Shown: piece after piece, positions 9,648-17,787 of the stretch
How positions within the stretch are numbered: the first letter of the stretch is position 1
Layout: every line of letters begins with the position of its first letter
Assembly: GCF_020102855.1 (NCBI RefSeq)
Contig: NZ_JADHZD010000002.1
Coordinates: forward strand, 186,001-250,000
Source of the DNA: Nocardioides lacusdianchii
GTDB lineage: Bacteria > Actinomycetota > Actinomycetes > Propionibacteriales > Nocardioidaceae
DNA: 64,000 nucleotides
Direction of reading: 5' to 3'
Program-made: the position numbers and the translations under genes
Notes under the pieces: generated by a model
The model's database searches: none
Seen by the model: only the letters and a program-made list of their open reading frames with translations
What the model was told of the DNA's origin: nothing

Positions 9648-10802
9648 ATGGCGTGCGAGCGGACCGGGGACGTGCGTCGCCGCCGGTCGACGCTCGCCGC
9701 AGGCCTCGTCACGGTGCTCACCCTCACTGCCTGCACGCCCCAGGACGGGCCCGACGACGCGGCACCGACCTCGACGCCCTCCTCGACCACCTCGGCACCG
9801 CTTCCCTCCCCGACACCACCCCCCGCACCGCCCGTACGCCGCCCGGTGCGGATCGCGGTCGCGGGAGACATCCACTTCGAAGGAGTCCTCGCCGACCGCT
9901 TGCGGGACCCGGCGACGGCGCTGGGCCCCGCGGCCGCCGCACTGCGCGCGGCTGACGTCGCGGTCGTGAACCTCGAGACGTCGGTGGGTACGGGCGGTGA
10001 GCCGGAGGCGGGCAAGCGCTTCACCTTCTCCGCCGGGCCGGAGGCCCTCGACGCGCTGGCCGCTGCCGGGGTCGACGTCGCGAGCATGGCCAACAACCAC
10101 GCGCTCGACTTCGGTCGGGCCCGGCTGCCCAGCACCCTGCGCGCGGTCGAGGACGCGGCTCCTGCCCTCGACGTGGTCGGGATCGGCCGCACCGCGCGTC
10201 AGGCCTTCCGCCCGGCGCTGGTCGAGGTCGGCGGCACGGTCGTGGCGACCCTTGCCGCCTCCGTCGCCGACCAGGACCCGACCGCCGACCCCACCGGTCG
10301 GTGGGCGGCCACCGACGAGCGCCCGGGCGTCGCCACCGCCCTCGACCCGACCCGGCTGCTCGCGACGGTCCGCCGCACCGACCGTCGGGCCGACGTCGTG
10401 GTGGCCTACCTCCACTGGGGCGTCCAGGGCCAGCGGTGCCCGAGCGCCGACCAGCGCAGCCTCGCGACCCGGCTCGTGCGAGCGGGCGCCGACGTCGTGG
10501 TCGGCAGCCACGCCCACGTCGTCCAGGGCGACGGGCGGCTCGGACAGGGCTACGTCGCCTACGGGCTCGGCAACTTCGCCTGGTACTCCCCCGGCACCGC
10601 GACGACCGCCCGCACCGGGGTGCTCAACCTCGCCGTGCGACCGCCTCGCGAGCGGGCCGGGCGTGCCCGCGTCGTGCGTTCGTCCTGGTGGCCGGCCCGG
10701 ATCGGCGTGGACGGACTGCCGTCACGCGTCCGGGGTGCCGACGCAGAGGCCTTCGCGGCCGAGCGCCGCTCGCTCCGCTCCTGCGCCGGGCTGGGCGGCT
10801 GA
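9648..10802 (+). CDS. CapA family lipoprotein (poly-gamma-glutamate synthesis-type metallophosphoesterase fold)
   Basis: This 384-residue exported protein has a type II signal peptide with an LTAC lipobox near residue 29, followed by a Pro/Thr/Ser-rich linker. The CapA domain then follows with conserved motifs: IAVAGDIHFEG, VVNLETSVG, ANNHALDFG, YLHWGVQ, GSHAHVVQG and YGLGNFAWY. The His and Asp residues of these motifs would bind metals. The family was named for capsule polyglutamate synthesis, but in actinobacteria the role is usually undefined. No pgsB or pgsC genes are present here, so capsule synthesis is not implied. It lies outside the cytoplasmic membrane and converges on the M28 peptidase gene. 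Confidence 0.88.
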   Translation: MACERTGDVRRRRSTLAAGLVTVLTLTACTPQDGPDDAAPTSTPSSTTSAPLPSPTPPPAPPVRRPVRIAVAGDIHFEGVLADRLRDPATALGPAAAALRAADVAVVNLETSVGTGGEPEAGKRFTFSAGPEALDALAAAGVDVASMANNHALDFGRARLPSTLRAVEDAAPALDVVGIGRTARQAFRPALVEVGGTVVATLAASVADQDPTADPTGRWAATDERPGVATALDPTRLLATVRRTDRRADVVVAYLHWGVQGQRCPSADQRSLATRLVRAGADVVVGSHAHVVQGDGRLGQGYVAYGLGNFAWYSPGTATTARTGVLNLAVRPPRERAGRARVVRSSWWPARIGVDGLPSRVRGADAEAFAAERRSLRSCAGLGG

Positions 10803-10809
10803 TCCGCCG

Positions 10810-11811
10810 CTACCTCGGCGCCAGCCACTCCAGGACGAGTCGCCCCACGCGTTCCAGCTGCTCGGCGGACACGACCTCGGGGACGTCCGCCGCCGAGTGG
10901 TAGCCGACGTAGGGCGTGGAGCCGAGCCGTGCGGCCGGCAGGCCGTCGCGGACGAAGGACCAGTGGTCGCTGCTGCGCTGCTCGGGGTCCGCGACCACGG
11001 GGACCTCGGCGCGGCGGGCCGCGGCGAGCAGGCTGCGCTGGACGGGGTCGGACGCGGTGGCGGAGCCGACCGGCACGCGATCGCCCACGCCCACGCGGTC
11101 GAGCGAGACCATCGCGCGCAGTGCCCGGCGCTCCTTCGGTCCCATCAGGGCGACGTAGCGCCGCGAGCCGTAGTGGTGGTCGGCGTCGCTGGGCCCGCGC
11201 GGCTCCTCGGCCCCGAAGGCGACGAGCACGACGGGCAGGCGCGTACGCCGCTGCGCGACCGCTTCCGCGACCGCGAGCAGCACGCCGACGCCCGAGGCGT
11301 TGTCCTCCGCACCCGGGGCCTGCGGGACGGTGTCGAGGTGCGCACCCACGACCAGGTGCGGGTCGCCCGGCTCCAGCCCGGGCGGTGTCGCGACGACGTT
11401 GACCGACCTGCCGGCCGGCACCGCGATGCCCCAGGACTCCCCGGCGGGCACGTCCACGCGCTGGCGTACGACGTCGTAGCCCAGCCGGTCCAGCCGGCGT
11501 GACACCCAGCCGGCGGCCTGCCGGTAGGCGGGGCCGGTCGCCTCGCGGGGCCCCACCACCCCGGCCAGGTGGCGTACGGCTGCGACGGCGACTGTCCGGT
11601 CGAGGTCACCGGCGCGCACCGGGTCCACGACTGCTACGTCCGGCTCCGGTGCCGCGGACGTCGAGGCGCTCGGGGACGGCGTCGTCGGCTCGGCGCTCGC
11701 CTGCGACGGCGGCGGCGCGGGAGGGCGTACGTCGCCGCTCGAGCACCCCGCAACGGCGAACAGCGCCGCCGTGAGGGCGACGCTGCTCGCGAGACGGCGC
11801 ATGTCCGTCAT
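10810..11811 (-). CDS. M28 family zinc aminopeptidase lipoprotein
   Basis: This 333-residue exported peptidase has a lipobox (FAVAGC near residue 22) and a Pro/Ser-rich linker, then an M28 domain. The di-zinc ligands are recognisable: AHLDT (His), EDNASG (bridging Asp), FGAEEP (Glu general base and Glu ligand), SLDRVG (Asp) and YHSAAD (His). The start lies eight bases after the rpoD stop codon in the same direction, so it may be co-transcribed with rpoD. An ATG three codons downstream is an alternative start. It probably removes N-terminal residues from peptides outside the membrane. Confidence 0.88.
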   Translation of the reverse strand: MTDMRRLASSVALTAALFAVAGCSSGDVRPPAPPPSQASAEPTTPSPSASTSAAPEPDVAVVDPVRAGDLDRTVAVAAVRHLAGVVGPREATGPAYRQAAGWVSRRLDRLGYDVVRQRVDVPAGESWGIAVPAGRSVNVVATPPGLEPGDPHLVVGAHLDTVPQAPGAEDNASGVGVLLAVAEAVAQRRTRLPVVLVAFGAEEPRGPSDADHHYGSRRYVALMGPKERRALRAMVSLDRVGVGDRVPVGSATASDPVQRSLLAAARRAEVPVVADPEQRSSDHWSFVRDGLPAARLGSTPYVGYHSAADVPEVVSAEQLERVGRLVLEWLAPR

Positions 11812-11819
11812 GGTGTGGA

Positions 11820-13349
11820 TCAGTCCAGGTAGTCGCGCAGGACCTGCGACCGGCTGGGGTGCCGCAGCTTCGACATGGTCTTCGACTCGATCTGGCGGAT
11901 GCGCTCGCGCGTCACGCCGTACACCTTGCCGATCTCGTCGAGGGTCTTGGGCTGGCCGTCGGTGAGGCCGAATCGCATCGAGACCACGCCGGCCTCGCGC
12001 TCGGACAGGGTGTCGAGCACCGCGTGGAGCTGCTCCTGGAGCAGGGTGAACGACACGGCGTCGGCCGGGACGATCGCCTCGGAGTCCTCGATGAGGTCAC
12101 CGAACTCCGAGTCGCCGTCCTCGCCGAGCGGCGTGTGGAGCGAGATGGGCTCGCGGCCGTACTTCTGGACCTCGATGACCTTCTCGGGGGTCATGTCGAG
12201 CTCCTTGGCGAGCTCCTCGGGCGTGGGCTCGCGGCCCAGGTCCTGCAGCATCTGCCGCTGGACGCGGGCGAGCTTGTTGATGACCTCGACCATGTGGACC
12301 GGGATGCGGATGGTACGCGCCTGGTCGGCCATGGCGCGGGTGATGGCCTGGCGGATCCACCACGTCGCGTAGGTCGAGAACTTGTAGCCCTTGGTGTAGT
12401 CGAACTTCTCGACCGCACGGATCAGGCCGAGGTTGCCCTCCTGGATGAGGTCGAGGAAGAGCATGCCGCGACCGGTGTAGCGCTTGGCCAGCGAGACGAC
12501 GAGACGCAGGTTGGCCTCGAGGAGGTGGTTCTTGGCACGACGGCCGTCCTCCGCGATCCACTCGTACTCCTCGAGCATCTTGGGGCTGATCCGCCCGCCC
12601 TTGCCGAGCTTCTCCTCGGAGAAGAGGCCGGCCTCGATGCGCTTGGCGAGATCGACCTCCATCTCGGCGTTGAGGAGGGGGACCTTGCCGATCTGCTTGA
12701 GGTAGTCCTTGACCGGGTCGGCGGTCGCGCCGGCGACCATGACCTGCTGCTCGGGCTCGTCGGTCTCGTCGGCCGCGGAGACGGTGAAGGCCTGCTTCTC
12801 GTCCTCCTTGATCGTCGGGTCCTTGGCGACGTCCTTCTCGAACACCTCGTCCGGGATGTCGGGGAGGATCTTCTTGCCGTCGGCCCCGAGGACGGGCGTC
12901 TCCGCGCCGAGGTCGACGACCTCGTCGGTGGCGGCAGCCTTCTTGGCGGGCGCCTTCTTCGCGGCGGCCTTCCTGGCAGGTGCCTTCTTCGCCGGCGCCT
13001 CGGCGACGGGCGCTGCCGTGGTGGCGGCGGCCTTGGCCGGCGTGGTCTTCGCGGCGGCCTTCTTGGCCGGTGCCTTCTTCGCCGCGGCCGTGCTGGACGA
13101 GCGCTTGCTCGTCGCTGCGACCGCGCGCAGGCTGGCGGCGTCGACCTGGACCGAGATCCCCAGACCGCTCAGGTGCACGAGGAGTGCCTTCAGGTGGCGG
13201 GGCTCGACACCGGCCTCGTCACTGGCGCGACGTACGTCCTCGGGGGACACGGTGCCGGTGGGGGTCCCGCCGGCGAGCAGGGCGGTGATGGAGGGGTGCG
13301 TGAGCACCTCCGCGGGGAGCAACTTGCGTGCGTGTGAAGACACGAACAC
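11820..13349 (-). CDS. rpoD: principal RNA polymerase sigma factor RpoD/SigA (HrdB)
   Basis: This 509-residue group-1 sigma factor has region 1.1 at the N-terminus and then a long Ala/Lys-rich linker (about residues 85-145, repeats of the PAKKA type), typical of actinobacterial SigA. Region 1.2 contains [11 protein letters not shown]. Regions 2.1-2.4 contain [37 protein letters not shown] and [16 protein letters not shown]. Region 4.2 ends with [19 protein letters not shown], the -35 recognition helix. GTG at 13349 is assigned, but the GTG two codons later (13343) has a better-spaced GAGAGG. The gene follows the HhH-GPD gene in the same direction after 123 bases. Confidence 0.97.
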   Translation of the reverse strand: MFVSSHARKLLPAEVLTHPSITALLAGGTPTGTVSPEDVRRASDEAGVEPRHLKALLVHLSGLGISVQVDAASLRAVAATSKRSSSTAAAKKAPAKKAAAKTTPAKAAATTAAPVAEAPAKKAPARKAAAKKAPAKKAAATDEVVDLGAETPVLGADGKKILPDIPDEVFEKDVAKDPTIKEDEKQAFTVSAADETDEPEQQVMVAGATADPVKDYLKQIGKVPLLNAEMEVDLAKRIEAGLFSEEKLGKGGRISPKMLEEYEWIAEDGRRAKNHLLEANLRLVVSLAKRYTGRGMLFLDLIQEGNLGLIRAVEKFDYTKGYKFSTYATWWIRQAITRAMADQARTIRIPVHMVEVINKLARVQRQMLQDLGREPTPEELAKELDMTPEKVIEVQKYGREPISLHTPLGEDGDSEFGDLIEDSEAIVPADAVSFTLLQEQLHAVLDTLSEREAGVVSMRFGLTDGQPKTLDEIGKVYGVTRERIRQIESKTMSKLRHPSRSQVLRDYLD

Positions 13350-13412
13350 CTCTCGTCGGACAGCTTCGGGGCGCGGCGAGGCCCGGTGACGTCAAGAGCC
13401 GCACCGTCATTC

Positions 13413-13439
13413 TGCCACGGCCCTCCACGGCCCGTGGCA
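13413..13439 (-). terminator. hairpin between the HhH-GPD gene and rpoD
   Basis: TGCCACGG (13413-13420) and CCGTGGCA (13432-13439) are perfect 8-base arms. It could end transcription of the HhH-GPD gene or serve as an operator in the rpoD promoter region. Confidence 0.4.
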
Positions 13440-13472
13440 CCCGGTCCCGATCGGAGCTCCGGCGCGGCGAGG

Positions 13473-14033
13473 TCAGGACCTGGCCTGGGCCTTCTTCGCC
13501 TTCTTGAAGTCGCGCACCTTCTGCAAGGAGTCCGCATCGACCACGTCCGCAACCGAGCGGTGGCCCTCGAGGGCGTAGTCACCGACCGCGGCCTCCCACC
13601 CCTCAGGGCGTACGCCGAGCTGCTTGGCGAGCAGGGCGACGAAGATCTGGGCCTTCTGCTTGCCGAAGCCCGGCAGCGCCATCACGCGCTTGAGCAGGTC
13701 CTTGCCGTCCGCGGCCTCGGTCCACAACCGCGCCGCGTCACCGCCGTAGGTCTCCTCCACGATGCGGGCGAGCTCCTGCAGGCGTGAGGCCATCGACCCC
13801 GGGAAGCGGTGGATGGCCGGCGGGGTCGACGCCATCGCGGCGAACTCGTCGGGGTCGGCCGCGGCGATCGCCTCGGGCGCGATCGTGCCGAAGCGGTCCA
13901 GCACCTTGGCCGGTCCCCGGAACGCGTGCTCCATCGGGTACTGCTGGTCCAGCATCATCCCGGCCAGCAGGGCGAAGGCGGAGTCGTCGAGAACCTTGTC
14001 GGCGGCGGGGTCGCCGGTGATCTGGAAGCCCAT
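13473..14033 (-). CDS. HhH-GPD-type base excision repair protein
   Basis: This 186-residue protein matches the short actinobacterial HhH-GPD family. The N-terminal helical bundle includes FALLAGMMLDQQYPMEHAF, and the helix-hairpin-helix appears as VMALPGFGKQKAQIFVALLA. A catalytic Asp of the GPD loop may lie in the region of GDYALEGHRSV, but its position is uncertain. The protein is shorter than classical EndoIII or AlkA enzymes and lacks an iron-sulfur cluster motif. The Lys-rich C-terminus (KKAKKAQ) could contact DNA. A CAGGAT hexamer six bases before the ATG suggests leaderless transcription. Confidence 0.82.
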   Translation of the reverse strand: MGFQITGDPAADKVLDDSAFALLAGMMLDQQYPMEHAFRGPAKVLDRFGTIAPEAIAAADPDEFAAMASTPPAIHRFPGSMASRLQELARIVEETYGGDAARLWTEAADGKDLLKRVMALPGFGKQKAQIFVALLAKQLGVRPEGWEAAVGDYALEGHRSVADVVDADSLQKVRDFKKAKKAQARS

Positions 14034-14082
14034 GGGTCCATCCTGCCCGACGAGGTGCCGGGACGGGACCTGCCGGGCGGGC

Positions 14083-14484
14083 CTACTGGGCCTTGACCGC
14101 CAGGACCGGGCAGGGGGCGTCGAGGAGCACGCGCTGGGCGTTGCTGCCGAGGATCAGCTTGCCGACCGGCGAGCGGCGTCGCAGGCCGATCACGAGCAGC
14201 TCGGCGTTGTTGGCCTCGGCGATGCTGATGAGGTCCTCGGCGGGCTCGAAGCCACGTACGAGCTGGCGGATGTCGTGCTCGACGCCGGCCTCCTCGAGGG
14301 TGGCGCGGACCGCTGCCATGTCGTCCTCCGCGCTGCGCGCCCGGGTGCCGTCGAACTCCTGGCCTCCCCGGTGGGAGTTCACCACCACGAGCTTGCTGCC
14401 GCGCAGCTTCGCCTCGCTGATGCCAGCAGACAGGGCGGCTTCGCCCTCCGGCTTGGGGACGTACCCGACGACGACGGTGCCCAT
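14083..14484 (-). CDS. universal stress protein (UspA family)
   Basis: This 133-residue cytoplasmic protein has the UspA fold: VVVGYVPKPEG at strand 1, KLVVVNSHRG at strand 2, and the C-terminal nucleotide loop LVIGLRRRSPVGKLILGSNAQRVL. The usual ATP-binding G-2x-G-9x-G(S/T) pattern is partly kept (GLRRRSPVGKLILGSNA), so nucleotide binding is plausible. The last strand is CPVLAVK. ATG at 14484 is chosen because GAGGAG lies seven bases upstream. Longer readings run into the upstream intergenic hairpin. Such proteins bind ATP or AMP and respond to stress or growth arrest. Confidence 0.9.
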   Translation of the reverse strand: MGTVVVGYVPKPEGEAALSAGISEAKLRGSKLVVVNSHRGGQEFDGTRARSAEDDMAAVRATLEEAGVEHDIRQLVRGFEPAEDLISIAEANNAELLVIGLRRRSPVGKLILGSNAQRVLLDAPCPVLAVKAQ

Positions 14485-14543
14485 GGTGTCTCCTCTCGTG
14501 GCCGGCAGCGCCACGCCGCCGACCTGTTGGCACCGTAACGGAA

Positions 14544-14566
14544 ACAGGCTGCCTTGGGCAGCCTGT
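14544..14566. repeat. 10-base perfect hairpin in a divergent intergenic region
   Basis: The arms ACAGGCTGCC (14544-14553) and GGCAGCCTGT (14557-14566) surround a TTG loop. It lies between the divergent universal stress protein and hypothetical genes, so an operator is more likely than a terminator. Confidence 0.45.
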
Positions 14567-14609
14567 GGACAGGCGCGTTGCGGATGCTCTCCTCCGGCAG
14601 GGTGAGGAC

Positions 14610-15062
14610 ATGGCGCCTGCACGTGCACGTCCTCGAGGGCCCGTCGTCGCGCTCGAGGCCCCGATCGACCGGACCACCCACGCGGTGCTGCGCGCCGCGA
14701 CCCTGGAGCTGCTCGAGGTCGAGGCCCGGCGCCACTTCCCGTCCGTCCTGCACGCCGGCGTGCCCGGTCGCACCGCACGCCACTGTGACGACCCGCGCAC
14801 CACCGACCCGGGCCTGCGGGCCGACGTCGTGCTGGCGCTGCTGCGCCACGCGGCGGCGCTGACGCCGCGTCCCTACCTCTGGCTCACCCGGCCCGGCGAG
14901 CTGAGCACGCACGACGAGGACCTGCGCTGGCTCGGTCCTGCCACCTGGGCGACGTCCGCCCTCGGGACGCACACGCCCCTGGTCGTCGTGACGCGTCGCG
15001 GCTGGTTCGATCCCGTCAGCGGCGTATGCCGCGAGTGGCGACGCCTGCGCCGACGGGCGTGA
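14610..15062 (+). CDS. hypothetical protein
   Basis: This 150-residue protein has no recognised domain. It begins with an Arg/Pro-rich stretch and continues with THAVLRAATLELLEVEARRHFP, a helix that could pack in a small alpha/beta domain. The end is basic and arginine-rich (REWRRLRRRA). ATG at 14610 is preferred to a start 15 codons earlier because GGTGAGG lies just upstream and the earlier start falls at the hairpin. It is divergent from the universal stress protein gene and converges on the GCS2 gene with a seven-base gap. Coding status rests on a full-length frame with normal codon bias. Confidence 0.6.
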   Translation: MAPARARPRGPVVALEAPIDRTTHAVLRAATLELLEVEARRHFPSVLHAGVPGRTARHCDDPRTTDPGLRADVVLALLRHAAALTPRPYLWLTRPGELSTHDEDLRWLGPATWATSALGTHTPLVVVTRRGWFDPVSGVCREWRRLRRRA

Positions 15063-15069
15063 GGTCGCC

Positions 15070-16533
15070 TCAGTCCCAGAGGTGCACGGGCTCGTTGCTG
15101 TGCATGCGGTCCTTGTAGTCGAGAAGCGTGGCGCGCAGGGCGTCGAAGCGATCCTCTCCCCCACGTGCGCGCACCCGATCGACGAACCACGCCGCGCCGC
15201 TGGTCTCCAGCAGGCACCGCTGCTCGATGATCCCGAGATAGCGGTCGCTCTCCTCGGCGGGCACGCCCCACGCGTCGAGCCCGGCCTTCGCCATGGGCAG
15301 CAGGCGGCGCAGCACGAGCTCGGTGGCGCGCGCCTGGCCGATGCCGGGCCAGTAGACCTGGGCGTCGACGCCCATCTGGGCGGCCACGTGGAAGTTCTCC
15401 TCCGCCGCCGAGAAGGACATCTGCGACCACAGGGGTCGCTCGCTCTCGGCGAGGAATCGGATCAGCCCGAACCACAGGGCCGCGTTGGCGATCGTGTCGG
15501 CCACGGTCGGGCCCGCGGCGAGCAGCCGGTTCTCGACGCGCAGGTGCGGCACACCGTCCGCCACGTCGTAGACCGGCCGGTTCCAGCGGTAGATCGTGCC
15601 GTTGTGCAGGCGCAGCTCGTGCAGCAGCGGCGTGCCGCCGGACTCGAGGACCTCGAGCGGGTCCTCCTCGTCGGTCACCGGCAGCAGGGCCGGGAAGTAG
15701 CGCACGTTCTCCTCGAAGAGGTCGAAGACCGACGTGATCCACCGCTCGCCGAACCACACGCGCGGTCGTACGCCCTGGGCCTTGAGCTCCTCGCTGCGGG
15801 TGTCGGTGGCCTGCTCGAACAGCGGGATGCGGGTCTCACGCCACAGCTCCTTGCCCAGCAGGAACGGGGAGTTGGCCGAGACGGCCAGCTGCACGCCGGC
15901 GATCGCCTGGGCGGCGTTCCAGTAGGCCGCAAACTGGTCGGGCGAGGTCTGCACGTGGAACTGCGTGCTGGTGCACGCCGCTTCGGGCACGATCGAGTCC
16001 GCGGTCGTGGTGAGCCGCTCGCGTCCCGAGATGCTGATGGTGATGTCCTCCCCGCGGGCGCTGAGGATCTGTTCGGACAGCAGGTTGTAGCGAGGGTTGG
16101 CGCTCAGACTGGCGCGGTTCATGTGGCCCTCGGCGAGCGTCGGCAGGATGCCGATCGCGACCTGGTGCGCCCCGACCTGTGCCGCCTTCTCCTCGGCGTC
16201 GTTGAGAGAGTGCCGCAGGCTCTGCTCGAAGGTGCTCAGCCCGCCCTCGCGCAGCTTGGCCGGGGCGAGGTTGATCTCGATGTTGAACTGGCCGAGCTCG
16301 GTCTGGAAGTCGGGGTCCGCGATCGCCTCGAGCACCTCGGCGTTCTTGAGCGCCGGGTCGCCGGCGTCGTCGATGAGGTTCAGCTCCATCTCGAGCCCGG
16401 TCATCGGGTCGTCGGTGTCGAAGCGCGCCTCGCGCAGCATGCGCGCGAAGACGTCGAGGTTGCGGCGCACCTTCTCGCGGTGCCGCGTCCGGTCCGCGCG
16501 ACTGAACTCCTGCTGGTCGACCTCTTCACCCAT
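15070..16533 (-). CDS. glutamate-cysteine ligase family 2 (GCS2) protein
   Basis: This 487-residue protein of the carboxylate-amine/thiol ligase superfamily has the GCS2 landmarks LEMELNLID (about residues 46-54, substrate and metal binding), ELGQFNIEINL, and STQFHVQTSP, the last corresponding to the conserved His segment of the active site. LRVENRLLAAGPT and MSFSAAEENFHVAAQMG follow. It probably joins glutamate to a cysteine-like amine using ATP. In actinobacteria such enzymes may serve ergothioneine or other gamma-glutamyl compounds. No egtB, egtC or egtD genes are nearby, so egtA is not assigned. TAGGGT lies six bases before the ATG, suggesting a leaderless mRNA. Confidence 0.85.
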   Translation of the reverse strand: MGEEVDQQEFSRADRTRHREKVRRNLDVFARMLREARFDTDDPMTGLEMELNLIDDAGDPALKNAEVLEAIADPDFQTELGQFNIEINLAPAKLREGGLSTFEQSLRHSLNDAEEKAAQVGAHQVAIGILPTLAEGHMNRASLSANPRYNLLSEQILSARGEDITISISGRERLTTTADSIVPEAACTSTQFHVQTSPDQFAAYWNAAQAIAGVQLAVSANSPFLLGKELWRETRIPLFEQATDTRSEELKAQGVRPRVWFGERWITSVFDLFEENVRYFPALLPVTDEEDPLEVLESGGTPLLHELRLHNGTIYRWNRPVYDVADGVPHLRVENRLLAAGPTVADTIANAALWFGLIRFLAESERPLWSQMSFSAAEENFHVAAQMGVDAQVYWPGIGQARATELVLRRLLPMAKAGLDAWGVPAEESDRYLGIIEQRCLLETSGAAWFVDRVRARGGEDRFDALRATLLDYKDRMHSNEPVHLWD

Positions 16534-16539
16534 GCCCGA

Positions 16540-16545
16540 ACCCTA
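16540..16545 (-). promoter_or_regulatory. leaderless -10 element of the GCS2 gene
   Basis: On the minus strand TAGGGT ends six bases before the ATG at 16533, with no Shine-Dalgarno sequence between. Confidence 0.45.
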
Positions 16546-16597
16546 GTGTCGTGGGCACGGCGCGGGAACCGTCCCGAAGGCTGGTCCAGCGCGCGGG

Positions 16598-17602
16598 TCA
16601 GGCAGCGGGATCCGCGGTCCCGCCCAGGCGGGGTCGCAGCACCTCCCAGTCGTCGGGCGACGTGGCGGACTCGAGCAGCTGGGCGACCAGTCCGGCCAGC
16701 GAGTGGTCGGGCTCGACGGCCTGGCAGCGGTCGACCGCGCACCACGCCAGCGCGCCGTCCCCTGCGAGCCAGGCAGCGAAGGCCAGCACGGCGGCCGGAG
16801 CGGCCACGTGGGGAGACGGCAGGCGGCGTACGGCATCGGACCACAGCTCGACGGCACCGCGTGCGTCGGTGCGTCCCAGGCAGGCCCACGCCTCATCGCG
16901 GAGCGAGCCCGCCGTGACGGTCAGCGCGACGGCCGCCAGCTCGGCGCAGGTGAACCTCGTGCCGGCTGCCAGGTGCCGGCGCGCCAACGTCCCCAGGGCA
17001 CCGGCGGGCAAGGGCACCGCAGCGCCGATCTCGTCCTCGACCTCACCAGCGAGGACGGGGTCGACCGCGATCGTCGCGCGCAGGGCCTCGCGGCTGGCGT
17101 GGGTGACACGGCCGTCGAAGACGGCCTGGGCGGTGAACGGGTGCTCGGCCAGCTCGAACGGCACGCCGCGGTAGGCCGCCAGCGGCGCGCCCGGCAGGAC
17201 GGCGTACCAGTGGTCGTCGTGGACCCGCAGCACCTCGCGCACCTCGACGCCGGCTGCGGTGAACTCCTCGTGGATCGCCCAGGCGGCCTCGTCGGCCACC
17301 GTGGTGTCGTCGTCGTAGACCACGACGACGACCTCGCGCACGCCGTGGCGACGGGCCGGGCGCAGGAGCGCCTCGACGACGTCGTCCACGTCGTCCGGGT
17401 CGTGCGGCAGGTCGACGCGGGCCTGCATGCCGCCCGGCGCCCCGGTGCTCACCATCACCACGGAGTGCTCGGGCAGGAACCCGAGGGCAAGGGGGACGAA
17501 GGCAGCGATGTCGGCGGGCGTGCGTGCCCGCAGGAGCGTCGGGGGCGGCGAGCCCCGGTCGGCGGAGGTGGATGGGAACGGGGTGCTGTCGGCGGTGTCC
17601 AT
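16598..17602 (-). CDS. DUF4192 domain-containing protein
   Basis: This 334-residue actinobacterial protein of unknown function starts its DUF4192 domain at LLRARTPADIAAFVPLALGFLPEHSVVMVS (about residues 22-51), a highly typical opening. It continues with VVVVVYDDD and RVHDDHWY. The second half is helical, with AACLGRTDARGAV-like and AVLAFAAWLAGDGALAWCAVDRC segments. ATG at 17602 is chosen because it puts a short polar leader before the domain; the ribosome-binding site is weak. The gene is divergent from dinB, with 185 bases between the starts. Confidence 0.85.
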   Translation of the reverse strand: MDTADSTPFPSTSADRGSPPPTLLRARTPADIAAFVPLALGFLPEHSVVMVSTGAPGGMQARVDLPHDPDDVDDVVEALLRPARRHGVREVVVVVYDDDTTVADEAAWAIHEEFTAAGVEVREVLRVHDDHWYAVLPGAPLAAYRGVPFELAEHPFTAQAVFDGRVTHASREALRATIAVDPVLAGEVEDEIGAAVPLPAGALGTLARRHLAAGTRFTCAELAAVALTVTAGSLRDEAWACLGRTDARGAVELWSDAVRRLPSPHVAAPAAVLAFAAWLAGDGALAWCAVDRCQAVEPDHSLAGLVAQLLESATSPDDWEVLRPRLGGTADPAA

Positions 17603-17751
17603 GACGAGGACGTTTCCCGCGACCACCGACCCTCCATGCCCGACCGGGTCCGGCCCTGTGGAGAACCGGTCCCCCAGCGTGCCTGTGGACGGTTCGTGGC
17701 CCACGACGCGCCCGCGGAGTCCTTGGCGCGACGCCCTGAGAGGATGGAGCG

Positions 17752-17787
17752 GTGACCGGACAGACGACGCGGACGACGCGCGGCTGA
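17752..17787 (+). CDS. possible 11-codon leader ORF coupled to dinB
   Basis: GTG at 17752 opens an 11-codon frame reading VTGQTTRTTRG. Its TGA stop (17785-17787) shares a base with the dinB ATG at 17787. A GAGGAT hexamer lies six bases before the GTG, resembling the leaderless promoters elsewhere in the window. It could deliver ribosomes to dinB, which lacks its own Shine-Dalgarno sequence. It is too short to judge by coding statistics. Confidence 0.35.
   Translation: MTGQTTRTTRG

Noticed and set aside
9648..10802. Poly-gamma-glutamate capsule operon
   Set aside because: Only a CapA-type domain is present, with no pgsB or pgsC partner genes.
17752..17787. Frameshift upstream of dinB
   Set aside because: The GTG frame does not share sequence with Y-family N-termini, and the conserved region starts cleanly after 17787. 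A leader ORF is a simpler reading.
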